Shown here one piece after another: positions 32,616-44,500 of a stretch of DNA of 64,000 nucleotides. The translations under genes and the position numbers were made by a program. Numbering within the stretch: position 1 is the first letter of the stretch; each line of letters begins with the position of its first letter. Origin of the DNA: [Phialemoniopsis] sp. UDSM-2020 (lineage: Eukaryota; Ascomycota; Sordariomycetes; Thyridiales; Thyridiaceae); NCBI GenBank assembly GCA_018873225.1, contig JAEILZ010000004.1, positions 3,782,001-3,846,000 of the forward strand, in the 5' to 3' direction. The notes beneath the pieces are model-generated. The model did no database searches, was not told where the DNA came from, and saw only the letters and a list, made by a program, of their open reading frames with translations.

Positions 32616-33132
32616 GGTGGATGAGTGGCGGATGGGAAAGTGAAACGAGATGCTCTTGTCGTAGTCTACCGTCTTGTCCTTTTAGTGCCAGGCCCTGGGA
32701 TTTCTTTATTTTCTACACTCCTGGTCGAGGGACTCAGCTCACCTTTTTTGCTTTTTCTGATCCTTGCTCCTAACACCCATGCTCCAGGCGGTGAAGCTGA
32801 AGGCATCCAAGGCAACCAGCTACGTAAAGCGAGCCAATCATGTTTCGGCTTGGAATGCTGTTGGTTCTCAAAATCCTAAAATGTGACCCATCCCGGTCTC
32901 GCAATTAGCAATACTTTACCATCTTTAGGCAGACTTGAGCCGTGGACCAGGTTGACCCTGGCTCTTTTGTTTGACCTTGTTTGGCCCGGCTGTGAAAGGG
33001 GGGGCTGATCAAGGAGTAAGCAAATGCGCAGACGCGCCAGACCCGTCACGAACATCATTTCACGCCCTGCAAAGTCATCAGCGTAACGACCCCCGGCGCC
33101 TTCTCAATCCAGCCAGAAAGATACGCGAAGTC
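32616..33132. other. Divergent intergenic region, Hsp70-like / unknown gene
   Basis: 517 bp between divergent starts. No repeat or clear motif was noticed. It must hold both promoters. Confidence 0.5.
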
Positions 33133-35156
33133 ATGGCTAGCAAGTCGAAGAAACGGCGGTCAAAGAAACCGCAGTCAAGTTCCCAGAAACTATGGAATCG
33201 ACCTAATACCTTGGAGTTGATTGCGTGGTTGGACTACTGCCTAAATCACCAAGTTGACTTCGAGCACACAGTCGTTGAGTATCTGCGGATGGCGACTGGC
33301 TATACGTACACACGACCGCAAATAACGAACAGATTGGATGGAGAATGCAGAAGGAAAAGGCTTAATGAGCCCTTTCGGCTGAGGGCCTCCGTGAAGGACC
33401 TGATGGCCGAGGGCTCCTCATACCTGACCCACTACACCGAGAATGACTTGGCGGATATCCGAAAGGTCATATCTCGTCTGGAGTCACCAAATAGTAGACC
33501 TAGCTTGAGAAAAGGTCCCCGAACACGGTCCTGCACACCTTCGCTTGGAGCAGAGACAACAGATTCTTTAAAGATTGCTGGTTTCTCCCTTCGACCGACA
33601 TCGACCGTCGATAATCAGGTAAGTGACACTCGAAGTTGAGTTTGGTACTTTACAATTTAACTTCTTTCCTTGGAAAGAACCGAGATGTTGACTCGAGAAC
33701 GTCTAGTTCGACATAGATATCAATCTCAAGCGCACCGACGGAAGACGCGGTGCGTCTGCTTTCGATGGTAGCACAGATGCCGGAACAGATGCCGGAAGCT
33801 TATTGGGGAACAATGTCTCTAGTGATCCAGTCATGGAAAGCTGTGCGACAGCCCCTACCAAGCCGGGCGCTTCCGAACACCTCCCCGCGGAAGGGCACTT
33901 GGGCAAAATCAAGAGTCTGGAGCTTGGCCTCGCCGAAAAGACTAGGGAATTAGATGAGATGAGAAGGCAAAGTCTCGGGCGTGAAAGTGTCATATTCAGT
34001 CTCACCAACCGTCTATCAGTGACTGAAGCTGAATTCCAGGAAATGAAACGATGTACGCAGGTTTTGGGAGAGCGAGGAGCTGACTTGGATTCACCACAAA
34101 CTCTCCGTTATGACAATTCCAAGCTACTGGAGGCTCTCAAGGAACAGAGTCGACAGCGACAAGATCTCGAACTCTTGGACCTCGGATCTCTAGCACCAAC
34201 TGATAGATCCGTGCAAGAGAAGTTTGACTTCATCATGCGAGAAGTCGCAGACGCTTGTGGATCGTTCTGTTACGACAGACCCATCAACTTTAGGGCTCAA
34301 AGGTTCGGCTGGGGCAGTCAAAGCTTTTTAGCCTGGGCAGGGAGGATCTCCAACACAGACTTCCGGGAATACGTCGCAACTACAGCCTCTTCCGGGGTGA
34401 CGAACCTCCAGATTTTGCGGACTGTCGTAGCTGCTGGAATTTGTGATCTTGTGTTCGAATCCCGTTTCCCGGACTTCAGAGTGTATGAGTCGCCCTTACT
34501 GGACCAATATCGAAAACATATCATGCTTCAAGGTATGAACACCATTACCCACGAATCTTACCTGATATTGACATCATGTAGTTGGGGGAGAAGTGCTGTT
34601 CCGCTTGGAAACCCTGGCGCATAAATCTCTCCTGAAAGCTCCATACTTCAAAGCACAGATGGTGCCAGAAATGGCTACGCTCGTTGCTGATAAGCTGCTG
34701 CAAACACTCAGTCCCATCTTCTCTAACGGGGACTCCTTGCGGAGTGAGTCAACTGGCGTGTCATTCAGTGAGGCTTTTCACGACGTCCTGTCTCGAGCGT
34801 TGAAGCTCAAGTCAAAGCTGCTCCTCTCTGGTAAGAGGTATCGGCTCGTCTTTTTCCAAGCGGGCGATGCCTTCAACCCCCAGAACATGATACAAGAGAC
34901 CGATCTCCGAGAGAAGAGGTTGAAGGGCAAAGGAAAGGCGTCTTCACAGGAGGCGAATCTGGAAGGGGCGCGGATACGGCTCTGCATATTCCCCGCCCTT
35001 TACGAGGAGCCGCACAGGGGATACGAAGAGAACAGGTGTGCAGAAGTTGGTGTCGACGAGCACATCATCAATTATCAGAATTTCGCACGGCCAGAGGCAG
35101 CACGGGAGACCATCGAAGACCTCCATCTTGTTGTCCAAGCAGTTGTATTAGTCTAG
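33133..35156 (+). CDS. Unknown fungal protein with central coiled coil
   Basis: Three exons: 33133-33618, 33707-34532, 34582-35156 (1887 nt, 628 aa). Introns are GTAAGT..TCTAG (88 nt) and GTATGA..TGTAG (49 nt). The N-terminus is strongly basic (SKSKKRRSKKP), possibly a nuclear localisation signal. It is followed by a compact helical region (LELIAWLDYCLNHQVDFEHT ... ITNRLDGECRRKR) that resembles a small DNA-binding domain in its spacing, but I cannot assign a family. Residues about 225-290 form a coiled coil. The C-terminal part is helical without known motifs. I do not recognise this gene. Its divergent pairing with the Hsp70-like ATPase is the only functional hint. Confidence 0.75.
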
Positions 35157-35407
35157 TCCGACATTCACTCGTCCAAGGACGTCCGGATGGTGTTGTACAA
35201 AATGTGTTGGATATGCAGCCCCGGACTTGAATATCCTTGTTCAAAGTCAATATGAGTTATGACGGCTATCTGTTCACTGTGTATCTATCACCACCACCTC
35301 ATGTACACAAGCGCCTATGGCACGTCGAATACGCTGCGAAAATAGGTTCTGATAGAAGTTTAAGTAGCCGTACTCGGTCCCTGAGCCTACTCCTGAATTC
35401 AAACCAG

Positions 35408-36598
35408 TTAGCTCGTGCTAGTAGGCCTGGAAGCGCATTTGGAGGTAGACTGTACAGGAGTAGAAGCGCAAGTCGGCGGCGCCGTCGACGCAGCAGACAC
35501 CTGCGCCTGGGCAGATGAGACCTGGGCGGGGCTCGGCGACACGACTGATCCGATGCCCAAGCCCGCCATCCACGAGGTGATGGCGCTGACGTACGTGGCC
35601 GGATCGGCGTTGTGCATGTCGTGCGGCTGTGCGGGAAACTGCTTGAGCGTGAACGTCTGGTTGCCGTTGGCGGCGATCAGCGCCTGCACGTAGGAGACCT
35701 GGGTGTCCGAGACGGGGCCGAGCAGGTTACCCGTGGCCGGGTCGACGGCGCGCTGGTGGTGGGTGAAGAGCACGGGGACCTTGACGTGCGTGAGCATGGC
35801 CTCGTGGTCGCAGGTTGCGTCGACGGTGCCGGACACGAAGCCGTGGCCCCACTCCGGGTCGTACTCCTGCCGGGCGATGTCCAGGCCGCCCACTCCGGTC
35901 GAGTTGCCCAGGTACTTGAGGATCCAGCCGGGGATCTCCTTGGGGATGGCGGCCGTCATGCCGGCCTCGTCGGCGATGGTCCACTGCGCGCCGAGCCACT
36001 TGTACCAGAGGTTGAAGAAGGGGCCTGCCGCGGTCTGCATGACGCTCTGGCCGATGGCGGGCCGCGGCTGCGAGGCGAACAGCGGCGGGTCCTCGTAGAC
36101 GGCGGCGCGGATCTGGCCGGGCTTGGCAAAGGCAGAGAGCCACGCGGAGAGGACGCCGCCCGATGACAAACCGGAGACGACGACGGGCCGCTTGATGACG
36201 GTGTCGATGAAGCGCACGAGGTCGTTGCCAAAGATGTCGAGGCTGTACCGGCCGGGGGTCCAGGTGGACTTGCCCTGGCCGCGCATGTCGACGGCGAAGA
36301 CCTGGTAGTCGTCCTTGAGCAGCCACATGGCGACCTCGTAGCCCCACCACGACTCGGTCTGACCCGGGATGAGGAGGAGGGCCGGCTTGTCGGAGGAGCC
36401 GGCGGTGGCATAGTTCATGCGGATCTCGCCGAGCTCGGCGCGGGTCTCGCAGAAGCTGTGGTTGGTGAAGATGGCAGGGTGGTCGCTGGCCTCAAGGTAC
36501 GTGCTGCGAGCGACTGGTGAAACAGCCGCTTCGGTGATGGAGCCGATGGCAAGCAGAGCGCCTGCGGTAACGAGTAAGTTTCGCATGTTGGCAACCAT
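35408..36598 (-). CDS. Secreted alpha/beta hydrolase
   Basis: Intronless; 396 aa from the ATG at 36598 (a second ATG at 36586 is equally possible). The signal peptide is clear: MRNLLVTAGALLAIGSITEA followed by AVSPVARS. The fold elements are LLLIPGQTESWWGYE (oxyanion loop), FAVDMRGQGKS, and the nucleophile elbow VVSGLSSGGVL. The likely His is in PAQPHDMHNADP near the end. The C-terminal tail of about 50 residues is Ser/Thr/Ala-rich with two Cys. The gene lies on the same strand as the GST and PKS genes downstream of them and may hydrolyse or release a polyketide ester, but an unrelated extracellular role is possible. An in-frame ATG at 36682 would bury the signal peptide. Confidence 0.82.
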   Translation of the reverse strand: MVANMRNLLVTAGALLAIGSITEAAVSPVARSTYLEASDHPAIFTNHSFCETRAELGEIRMNYATAGSSDKPALLLIPGQTESWWGYEVAMWLLKDDYQVFAVDMRGQGKSTWTPGRYSLDIFGNDLVRFIDTVIKRPVVVSGLSSGGVLSAWLSAFAKPGQIRAAVYEDPPLFASQPRPAIGQSVMQTAAGPFFNLWYKWLGAQWTIADEAGMTAAIPKEIPGWILKYLGNSTGVGGLDIARQEYDPEWGHGFVSGTVDATCDHEAMLTHVKVPVLFTHHQRAVDPATGNLLGPVSDTQVSYVQALIAANGNQTFTLKQFPAQPHDMHNADPATYVSAITSWMAGLGIGSVVSPSPAQVSSAQAQVSAASTAPPTCASTPVQSTSKCASRPTSTS

Positions 36599-37375
36599 CG
36601 TGGAGAGTTTGGGTGTCGGGTGGGACGAGACTTGACCAGGAGGTTCGGCTGGCTGTTCCTGACCATATGCTTTATATAGCAAGGCATACAGAGATGATTG
36701 GCAAGGCTCTTCGAGACATGATTGCTAATATCGGTGGCACGGGCGCCTGTATTCCCGACTGGCGTTGATGCCAAAGAGTTGTTCCATGGTGCATCTCGAG
36801 ATCTTAATTCCGGACTAACTTGAACTTTACCATTCCGGTTAATGAGCAACGGGCTGTCAGTCTAGTCTTGCCCGTTTGGGACGTGGCCCTGGGCCTTGAA
36901 ATGTGGACTCGAGTCATTCCGGGTATGATATCGATCTCTGACGGGTCTCTCGAGTTGGCAAAGCTGGGCCCCGGTCCCATCGCAGCCCTAGAGAATATCG
37001 CCGGATTGAATGTCATCGTGGCACGGGAGCTACTAAAGAAGCACGCCAAAATGCTTAGCACAAGCTCAGCTCCACTACCCAAGATCTTAGTGGACTGCCG
37101 CGTAATGATGTCGGCAGTTCAGGGCCCGTTGCGCCGACCACCTGGTACTGAGTTCAATTAGAGCACTAGGTAGGTAGGTACTGAGTGCGCTGAAGAAATG
37201 CGCTGATGTTGGCGATCGGACTTCAATCACAGGCGGTCATGCACCCCGACGTCATGATAAGATCTCCAGGGCTGCTCTGGCCTTGGTGAATGCCCATTCC
37301 GGAAATGAAAAAATGCAATGTTTTATTTATGCTTAAGTTAGGGTAGGTTGTCATTGCAAGTAATACCGCCTCCCA
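36599..37375. other. Intergenic, no gene recognised
   Basis: 777 bp between two minus-strand genes. A 113-codon plus-strand frame (36820-37161) exists without family resemblance. No clear motif. Confidence 0.45.
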
Positions 37376-38161
37376 TTAAACCTCCCTACAGTCCGCAGTG
37401 TGAGCCAGGAAATCCGGGTGCTGGTGCGCAGGGTCCTCCTCCAAATCCGCCCACCACTCCAACTCCTTGAACCTGTCGCACGCCTCCCTAAGCGGCGCAA
37501 GCGACTCGTCCTCGAAAACATCCCAAGAATACGAGATAAGCAGGTACCGTGACAGCGCCATGAGCGACGCGTCGACCATGCCCGGCCCCGACAGGCCCGG
37601 GGTAAGCCACCCGGTCTCGCGCAGGTGCGGCCCGGCCCACTCGAGCATCTTCTTCAGCTCGCGTACCATGAGCCCCTTGCTGTAGCGCGCGATGACCAGA
37701 TTGCGGTCCTTGTCGGGTAGACCGGACCACGAGCCCGTCACGGCGGCCGCGTTCTTGAGGTAGTACTCGCCGTGGAGGGTCGCGCCGTCGAGCTTGAGGA
37801 CGAGGTCCATCGTCTGCGCCCTCTGGAGAGTCGAAGCGCCCCTCAGCGCCGGCGCGTCGGGGAAAACGTCCTCGATGTACTGGAAGATGGCGCCGCTCTC
37901 GTGGATCCACTGGACGGCGTTGGTGTTGCTAGGATCTTCAATTTTGAGGCACGGCAGGCTTTTGCCGTCGGGCTTGCCGCCGACGAAGCCGCTGGGAGTG
38001 ACGGTGATGGGGACGACGCGCAGGTTCGGGTAGTTTGTCTCGCCCCGCCGGAGTTGTGCGGCTGAGCTGACAATGCCCTTGAGGAATAAAGCATATACGA
38101 TTCGGCGAGGGAACATGCCCTCGATCCAGAGGTACAAAGTGTGCTGGGGTTGGGATGCCAT
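37376..38161 (-). CDS. Glutathione S-transferase-like protein
   Basis: Intronless, 261 aa from the ATG at 38161. The N-terminal half is a thioredoxin-like GST domain: TLYLWIEGMFPRRIVYALFLKG, then KSLPCLKIED with the cis-Pro and ESGAIFQYIEDVFP, where the E-S pair contacts the glutathione gamma-glutamyl group. The helical C-terminal domain follows, with GPGMVDASLMALSRYLL taking the place of the usual helix-6 'D..L' N-capping box. GSTs near polyketide synthases often isomerise or conjugate pathway intermediates. Here it is 412 bp downstream of the PKS stop and on the same strand. The in-frame ATG at 38251 is not preferred. Confidence 0.85.
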   Translation of the reverse strand: MASQPQHTLYLWIEGMFPRRIVYALFLKGIVSSAAQLRRGETNYPNLRVVPITVTPSGFVGGKPDGKSLPCLKIEDPSNTNAVQWIHESGAIFQYIEDVFPDAPALRGASTLQRAQTMDLVLKLDGATLHGEYYLKNAAAVTGSWSGLPDKDRNLVIARYSKGLMVRELKKMLEWAGPHLRETGWLTPGLSGPGMVDASLMALSRYLLISYSWDVFEDESLAPLREACDRFKELEWWADLEEDPAHQHPDFLAHTADCREV

Positions 38162-38573
38162 GGTGGGCGTCCGGAGACTTTTTTCTTGGCTGGTGTTTCT
38201 TGATTCCTTGAGGCTCGGAGACTTACGCCACTTACACCACAAATCAACCAAATCGACCGTCAGAAGCTCGATTTAAATACACAAATACGACTGCTAGTGA
38301 CGGAAACATTCTGTATCAATGTCGGAGACTTTTTGACTAAACTAGGTCAGGTAGAAAACAATAGAACTTTTGTAGGGTCGTAGTGACAAGGCCTGGAGGC
38401 CAATGATTGTGACTTTTGACGCCTCCACACCCGGCCTCGGACAGGCATTAGGAAAGCTGATAAATCAACTTGAACAACAAAACGCAATAATGAGCAGGTT
38501 TCAAAAGCCAAACGTCGTTATGTCTGACTTTGATAAACATGAAATGACGCCGTGAACCACTCGTCTTTCCCAG
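38162..38573. other. Intergenic, GST promoter and PKS 3' region
   Basis: 412 bp, with ATTTAAATAC near 38270 as a possible TATA-like element for the GST gene. No coding frame. Confidence 0.45.
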
Positions 38574-41500
38574 CTAAGTTGAGTCACCGTCGACAGTACC
38601 CTTGTCAGTCGATGACATCAGTTGACCAGCAAGGTCAGAGCATACTGTGTTAAGAATGGCCGTTAGTCAATCGCCCTTGATGACGGTGGCTATGAGAGGG
38701 AGAACTTACGTGAAAGAATGCTCGGGCATCCCAAAATCTTCATGACCGGCATGTCCTTGCCCAAGGTCTTCCAGATCCAGGAGCGGATCTCGACCGCGAC
38801 CAGGGAGTCGACGCCAATCTCCGCAAAGCTGCTCTCTCCCGTGACGGTGCCAGCAGGCAATCGCAGCAGCGTCTCCAGCCGCTTCGTCAGAGCAGGAAGC
38901 AGCACGTCCACGACATCCGACAAGGTGGTAGCGTCCTTGAGCTGCTCGGAGATGCTCTTGCCGTTCTCCTGTCCAGCCTCTGCACCGGTACCTGAGGCAC
39001 CACCTTGAACAGTGAAGTGGGAGAAGCGCGGGTCGCGGTGCCAGTGCAGCGGGTTGGGATCGTCTGAACGGAAACGTCGAAGACCTGTGGTCAGGTCGGT
39101 GGGATTGTCGGGGTAGTAGGGCTTGCCGGCGACGATAGCTTCCATGAACATGTGGTGGAGGTCTCGCTCTGAGATCGGAGGGTAGCCCTCCCTCTCGAGT
39201 CCATCGTACAAGTTGTCTTTCTCACGGTGGAGGAAGCCCAGGCCGTAGATGACGCCAATGTTCAGCACGGAACCGGGCAGGTTGCATCTACGCCGGTTCG
39301 CAGCAAGGCCGTTCATGTACTGTTGATCCCAACAGTCAGTAAATCGGACACCTCGGCGGTCATATCAGGGGCTCAACTTACCATGTTCGCCGCAGCATAG
39401 TTCGACTGACCAGCATGGCCGCCAATCGCAGCAAAGGAGGACGTCATAATGAAGAAGTCGACGCAGTAGTCACCGAAAACCAGGTTAAGGTTCTTGGATC
39501 CCAGGGTCTTGGGCAACATGACCCGGTTCCAGGTCTCGAGCGTCATCTGCGAGAACACGCGGTCGTCCAGGACCATGGCGCCGTTGACGAGACCGGCGAC
39601 GCGGGGCATGGTCGCCTCGATGGTATCTGCGAATCGCTGCACGGAAAAGATGTCGGTGACGTCCACGGCCTCGATGCGGACATCGATGCCCTTGTGTCGG
39701 AGCTCGCGAGCCCATCGCGGATTCAGGTTGGGGTTGCGGCTGGCAAGGACAAGGTTCTTCGCGCCGTGTACCACCAGCAAAGTGCACAGGCTCTGACCCA
39801 GATCCTTGGTGATACCGACCAGGACGTACGTACGATCTGCGCTGAGAGGATCTTCAAGACGCACCTGATAGTCAACCTGCGATTTGACAAAGCGCTCCGC
39901 TCTCCAGTCAATCAGGGTGTAGGAGGCCGCCGGCTGAGTGGCCTCCAAGAGCTCGGGGACAGAGACAATCGACACAGGCGCTGTGATCTTCTCGTTCTGC
40001 GCCTGAGACAGGGCAAAGTCGACGATGTCATTGAAACGTCCTTTTTGGTACTGGCCTGGGGCGATGTCGTGTCGGGGCAGTGCCGCTTGCTGCCGAACGG
40101 CCGGATCTGCCGGCCGATGGTATTCGCAGAATCTACACAGATCCAGAACCGCAGCCAGATTGTTGATCTGCGTGTCCTCACAGAAGTCGAGTATGACGGT
40201 GTCTCGCTGGTCAAAGATCGGCAAGAGCTCGCGAGCCGAGACCAGAGGGTGGACGAAGCCCCGGTGAAGAGAATGCGGATGATCAGCAGACACCAGCAAG
40301 GAGCCAACATTGGCCCCTTCAGGCTTGAAGCAGCCAGGAATACAGGCTCGAAGAGTCGCGTCATCTAAAAGAATGATGACACGGTTAGTCGGGAGCTTGA
40401 TGTCAATCGTTGCGAGATTCATGATCCGGAGCAGAATGCTCATGAACTTCAGGTGATCAACCTGAGCCCTGGATATGTCGACCGTATGGTAGTTGGCGAT
40501 GTAGAGACGAGACTCATTGTAAGGAGACATTGCAATCAGTGTCTCACCAGTGTAGTTGTTTTTGCCCAAACAGACGTAGTACACGTCGTCCCGTCCAGCT
40601 CTGAATCCATGGGCAGAGCTGTAGTCGACGTTCATCTGAACATTGTGGGAAGGAATGCTTCGGTTGAGAACGAGGCTCCGATATCCCTTGAAGCCGTCGG
40701 CGCCGGTCTGGGGGAGGATGCGGGTGCGCGATCGCAACGTGTTCAGAGTCTTCTCCACGATTCGTCTGGGTGCGTTGACCCGCTCGTTTGCCGGCTGGTA
40801 CGGCATGACACGCGGAATAATACGAATACCCTTTTTGATGTGAATCTCTGGCTCGTACGTCCACAGCGCGTCCTCGGGGTCTACTTTGCCGCCTAGCCTT
40901 GGGTCCCTCATCAGCCGAGCGAACGTCTCTGCGGTGATCCGTGTGGCATCATCCAAGACGCCAAAGTCCAGCATCTGCAGGGTCAGACCTGGAGTCTCAG
41001 CAAGCAGCGTTCTCGCAAACCCGAACGAAGCAGCACAGTCTGGGTTCTTGTTGACGGCACCCTGCGTGACCCAGAGGATGACCATGTTTGGCTTGAGAAT
41101 AGCCTTCAGGGCCTCCAGCTTCTCCTCAGTCATGGAAGTCAAGAACGGCGCGTCGAGCTCAGCAAGCATAATCACAGATGTGTACGAGCCGAGTGATTCA
41201 GTAGCCGAGAACGATGGGACCGAGTCCAAGTTGTCACAGAAAGGCCGCAGCATCTTCTGCAGTCCTGCAGCGAGACCTCTCGTGCGGTCACTGGCTCCGC
41301 CGACGATTAGAACATCCTTAGTCTGCGGTGTAGGCTTCAGATCCTCGAGCGGCTTGCGCATCATGTTCTTGAGCTGGCTCGACGATTGTCGGACAATCAA
41401 GTTGCACCCAAGGGGAAGACTCATGTCTCCGTCGTTAATCTTGTGGTCGAATCCACAAACGTCGAGGAGATCCGGCCAATTCGGCGGCGTGGGTAAGTCC

Positions 41501-44500
41501 ATGATTGGCTCCGAGTCATCGTCGCTGTCCTTAAGCCGCGTCTTGATCGGCAATCCTTCAACATGGACCAGGAAGAGGAATCCTCCCGGCCTCATAATGT
41601 TCTTCAATTCCTTAAAAATGTGTCGGGCATCATGACCATGAAGAAGTTTTGCCGAGAAAAGAATCAAGTCAAACTTGGTGTCTCCAAGCTGCTGAGCCAG
41701 TGGCTTCGTCAGATCCACGTCGACATACTTGACTTTTTGGTCAAGGGCGTCAGTCTTGGACAACCTGTGCCAGAGGTTCTTCTCTGGAGCCGCACCGAGC
41801 GTGTACGACGTGAAGGAGGTCTGCAGACCTTCCAGAGCGCTGACGTTTAGGCCCAATTCAGGGTCTGTGACGCTGAGGACGTTCATGCGTGGATACTTGT
41901 GCGCGATCTGGGAGACCGCAGCCATCAAGTGCTGCTGATAAGCGTAGAGCTCAGCCGCTGCCGTGCTGATCACCGGCATCCTACTGCTCAGCTCTACGGG
42001 TGCTTGCCAGGCGAGCTTCCGCACAGACTCTAATGCAGAGAAGAATGGAGACGTAAGAACTAGCTCCTGAATGGTGACCTCATCGTCTCGAGGAGAAGTG
42101 TCCTGTTGAACATCCAAATCATGAGCATCAAAGCCAGAGGCCGGGAAGTTTGGATACAGATAGAACCGGCAAACTCGGCTACATTGCTCCTTGAACAATT
42201 CAGCCTGCGAGTCCGAGTAGATGTACACATTTGACTCTATCTTCTCCTCAGGGTCCGGCTTCATGACCGTGTGTAGGTAAAGTTCATAATCATCCTCCGG
42301 CTTTGTGGTGACGAAGGAGCCCACTGTGAGGTCCTCCACCCGGATCTCCAGAGTGCCACGGCTGTTATAGACGAGAACATCGCCAGTGATGCTAGTTGGA
42401 GCGGCTCGGGTAATCGGAGTGAAGTTGGTCTGTTGAGCTTCAACAACCAGTCGCTCGGAACGTGATGCTGCCTTTGAAGCCGCCACATTGAACTGAACTC
42501 TGCCCATGGACTTTGGTAGGAAAGACGTCCAAAGGGCATTGTCGCCCGGAGAGGAAAAGGTTGCAAAGCATGCCTGCAAGCAGCTGTCCAGTGTTGCAGG
42601 GCTGATCGTGAGCTTTGTGGTGTCATCCTTGTGGAACCTCTGCAGCTGAGAGGTGGCAAAGCCAAACCTTCGCTCCAAAGAAAGCATGGACCTGAAAGGG
42701 CCGGAGTAGTCAAGACCGATGCCGGCCATGGTCTGGTAAAACCCCTCTGTGCTGACTGCCAGCGTCTCAGGCTGGACCATCTTTCGACCAGGAAGGACAT
42801 CCTCTGAGCCGAGAAAGACAGTGCACTTGCCAGTGAAACTCGGTTTCATCTGTGACGTGCTGCCAACTGCAGCGTGAGAAAGGGCGAAAGAGGCAGTGAT
42901 GGCATCCACCTTGGTGGGCGGCCCCACTAGCAACGAGAAGAGAATCTCAACACCTTCGGACTCTGGCTCAACAGTGATGCCGCTCAAGAACTGAAGGTCC
43001 TCCAATTCAATCAGAGAAGCCTCCCGATCTCCAACAAGCGTCTTTGCAGCGTCGATCGCCATGATGCAGTACGCAGCTGCAGGCAGCAGAACCTGGCCCT
43101 GGAACTGGTGTCCCTCCATCCACGGCAGCTTGCCGAGCTTCAAGACATTGCGCCATCGCTTCTCTTGGTCGGTGTCGTCTCTGGTACGGACTCCGAGCAG
43201 CTCATGCGGTGGATCATGTCTTGCTTGGTACTGTCGAGAGACCCTCGACTCGCGATGGTGGATCTGCGAGTGGTCCCATGGGTAGACAGGGAGGTCCCTC
43301 AGGGGTGGTTGCACGAGCAACTCGGGATATCCCGATGTCTCAATGAAGCGGTCGAGGTCGAGCCAGGAAGGGCCGAAGCGGGTCCATAGGAAGCCTATAA
43401 AGTTTGCCATGGCCACCCGGTCGTCTTGCCGGCGAGCTAGTAGTCCGATGTATGGGATGGAACCACCGTCCAAAGCCTTCACAATCTGAAGTACTGGACT
43501 TCGGAGGGCAGGGTGTGGTCCGATCTCAATCACACAGTCAAATGGACCGCAGGTCTTGAGGGCTTTGTCGACACCTTCGTTGAAGAGGACAGGGTTCACC
43601 ATGTTCTCTGCCCAGTACGCGGCGTTCAAACCCTTCATGCCTTCGATGGCGACGTCAGGGTAGACTGTCGACACCCAAGTGGTCTCGTTGCCAGGCTCCG
43701 GTGAGATCTCGCAGGCTTCAAGGCCTTTCAGGTAAAACTTTGCAGGTGCCTTCATGTGATGCGAATGGTATGCGTTGGAAACAGCTAGGCGACGGAAGAA
43801 CTTCTTCTCCTTGGTAAGTTCTTCCTGCAACTCATCTAATGCATCAACATCTCCCGACAGAGTGACGAGAGACGGTGAGTTGCTGGCAGCGACACACAGC
43901 TTGCCCCTATACGGTGATCGAGCGCACAACTCCTCTGCCTCAGCCTTGGAGATGCCCACCGCCATCATCCCGCCATGCTGACCTTGCTCGCCACGACTCC
44001 TGTGAGCATTCAAGCCGCGGTAGAAGGCAATGAGGATTGCATCCCGGTCTGTAAGTCGGCCAGCGGCGTATGCCGCAGCAATCTCGCCTGAAGAGTGGCC
44101 GACCACGCAGTCAAGTTCAACGCCGAGGCTTAGCAACACCTCAACTAATGCAATTTGCAGGGCGGTGCACAACGGCTGAGAGACGGCGGCCATATTGACA
44201 TTTGAGATAACTTCATCAGCCAAGATCTGGTCTTCGAGTGTCCAGTTGCCATGGTCGGGGAGTTGGCGCAGGATGTCATCGAGGTCTCTGATGGTCTCCC
44301 TGTAGACGCGGTTGGTCCGGAAGAGCTCTCTGGACATCGTCGCCCACTGCGCTCCCTGGCCAGTGAAGACACCCAGGATTCGGGGCTTCTCCGCCAACTG
44401 GCGGGCTCGGTGGCCAATGTCGACTGCGGCCTTTTGAGACTTGTTGCACAGTGACTTGAGTCCCTTGATCATGTCGGGCCTTGACGCCCCCGAGACAGCG

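Noticed and set aside
34445..34470. TGTTCGAATCCCG, resembling a tRNA T-loop
   Set aside because: Within the coding exon of the unknown coiled-coil gene, with no matching A box or acceptor stem around it.
35612..36350. Antisense and alternative frames within the secreted hydrolase gene (for example 184 and 207 codons)
   Set aside because: Typical of high third-position GC; they are Arg/Val/Gly-rich without motifs, while the hydrolase frame has a full catalytic fold.
36820..37161. 113-codon plus-strand frame between the hydrolase and GST genes
   Set aside because: No family resemblance and no sign of start context or introns; could be real but cannot be supported.
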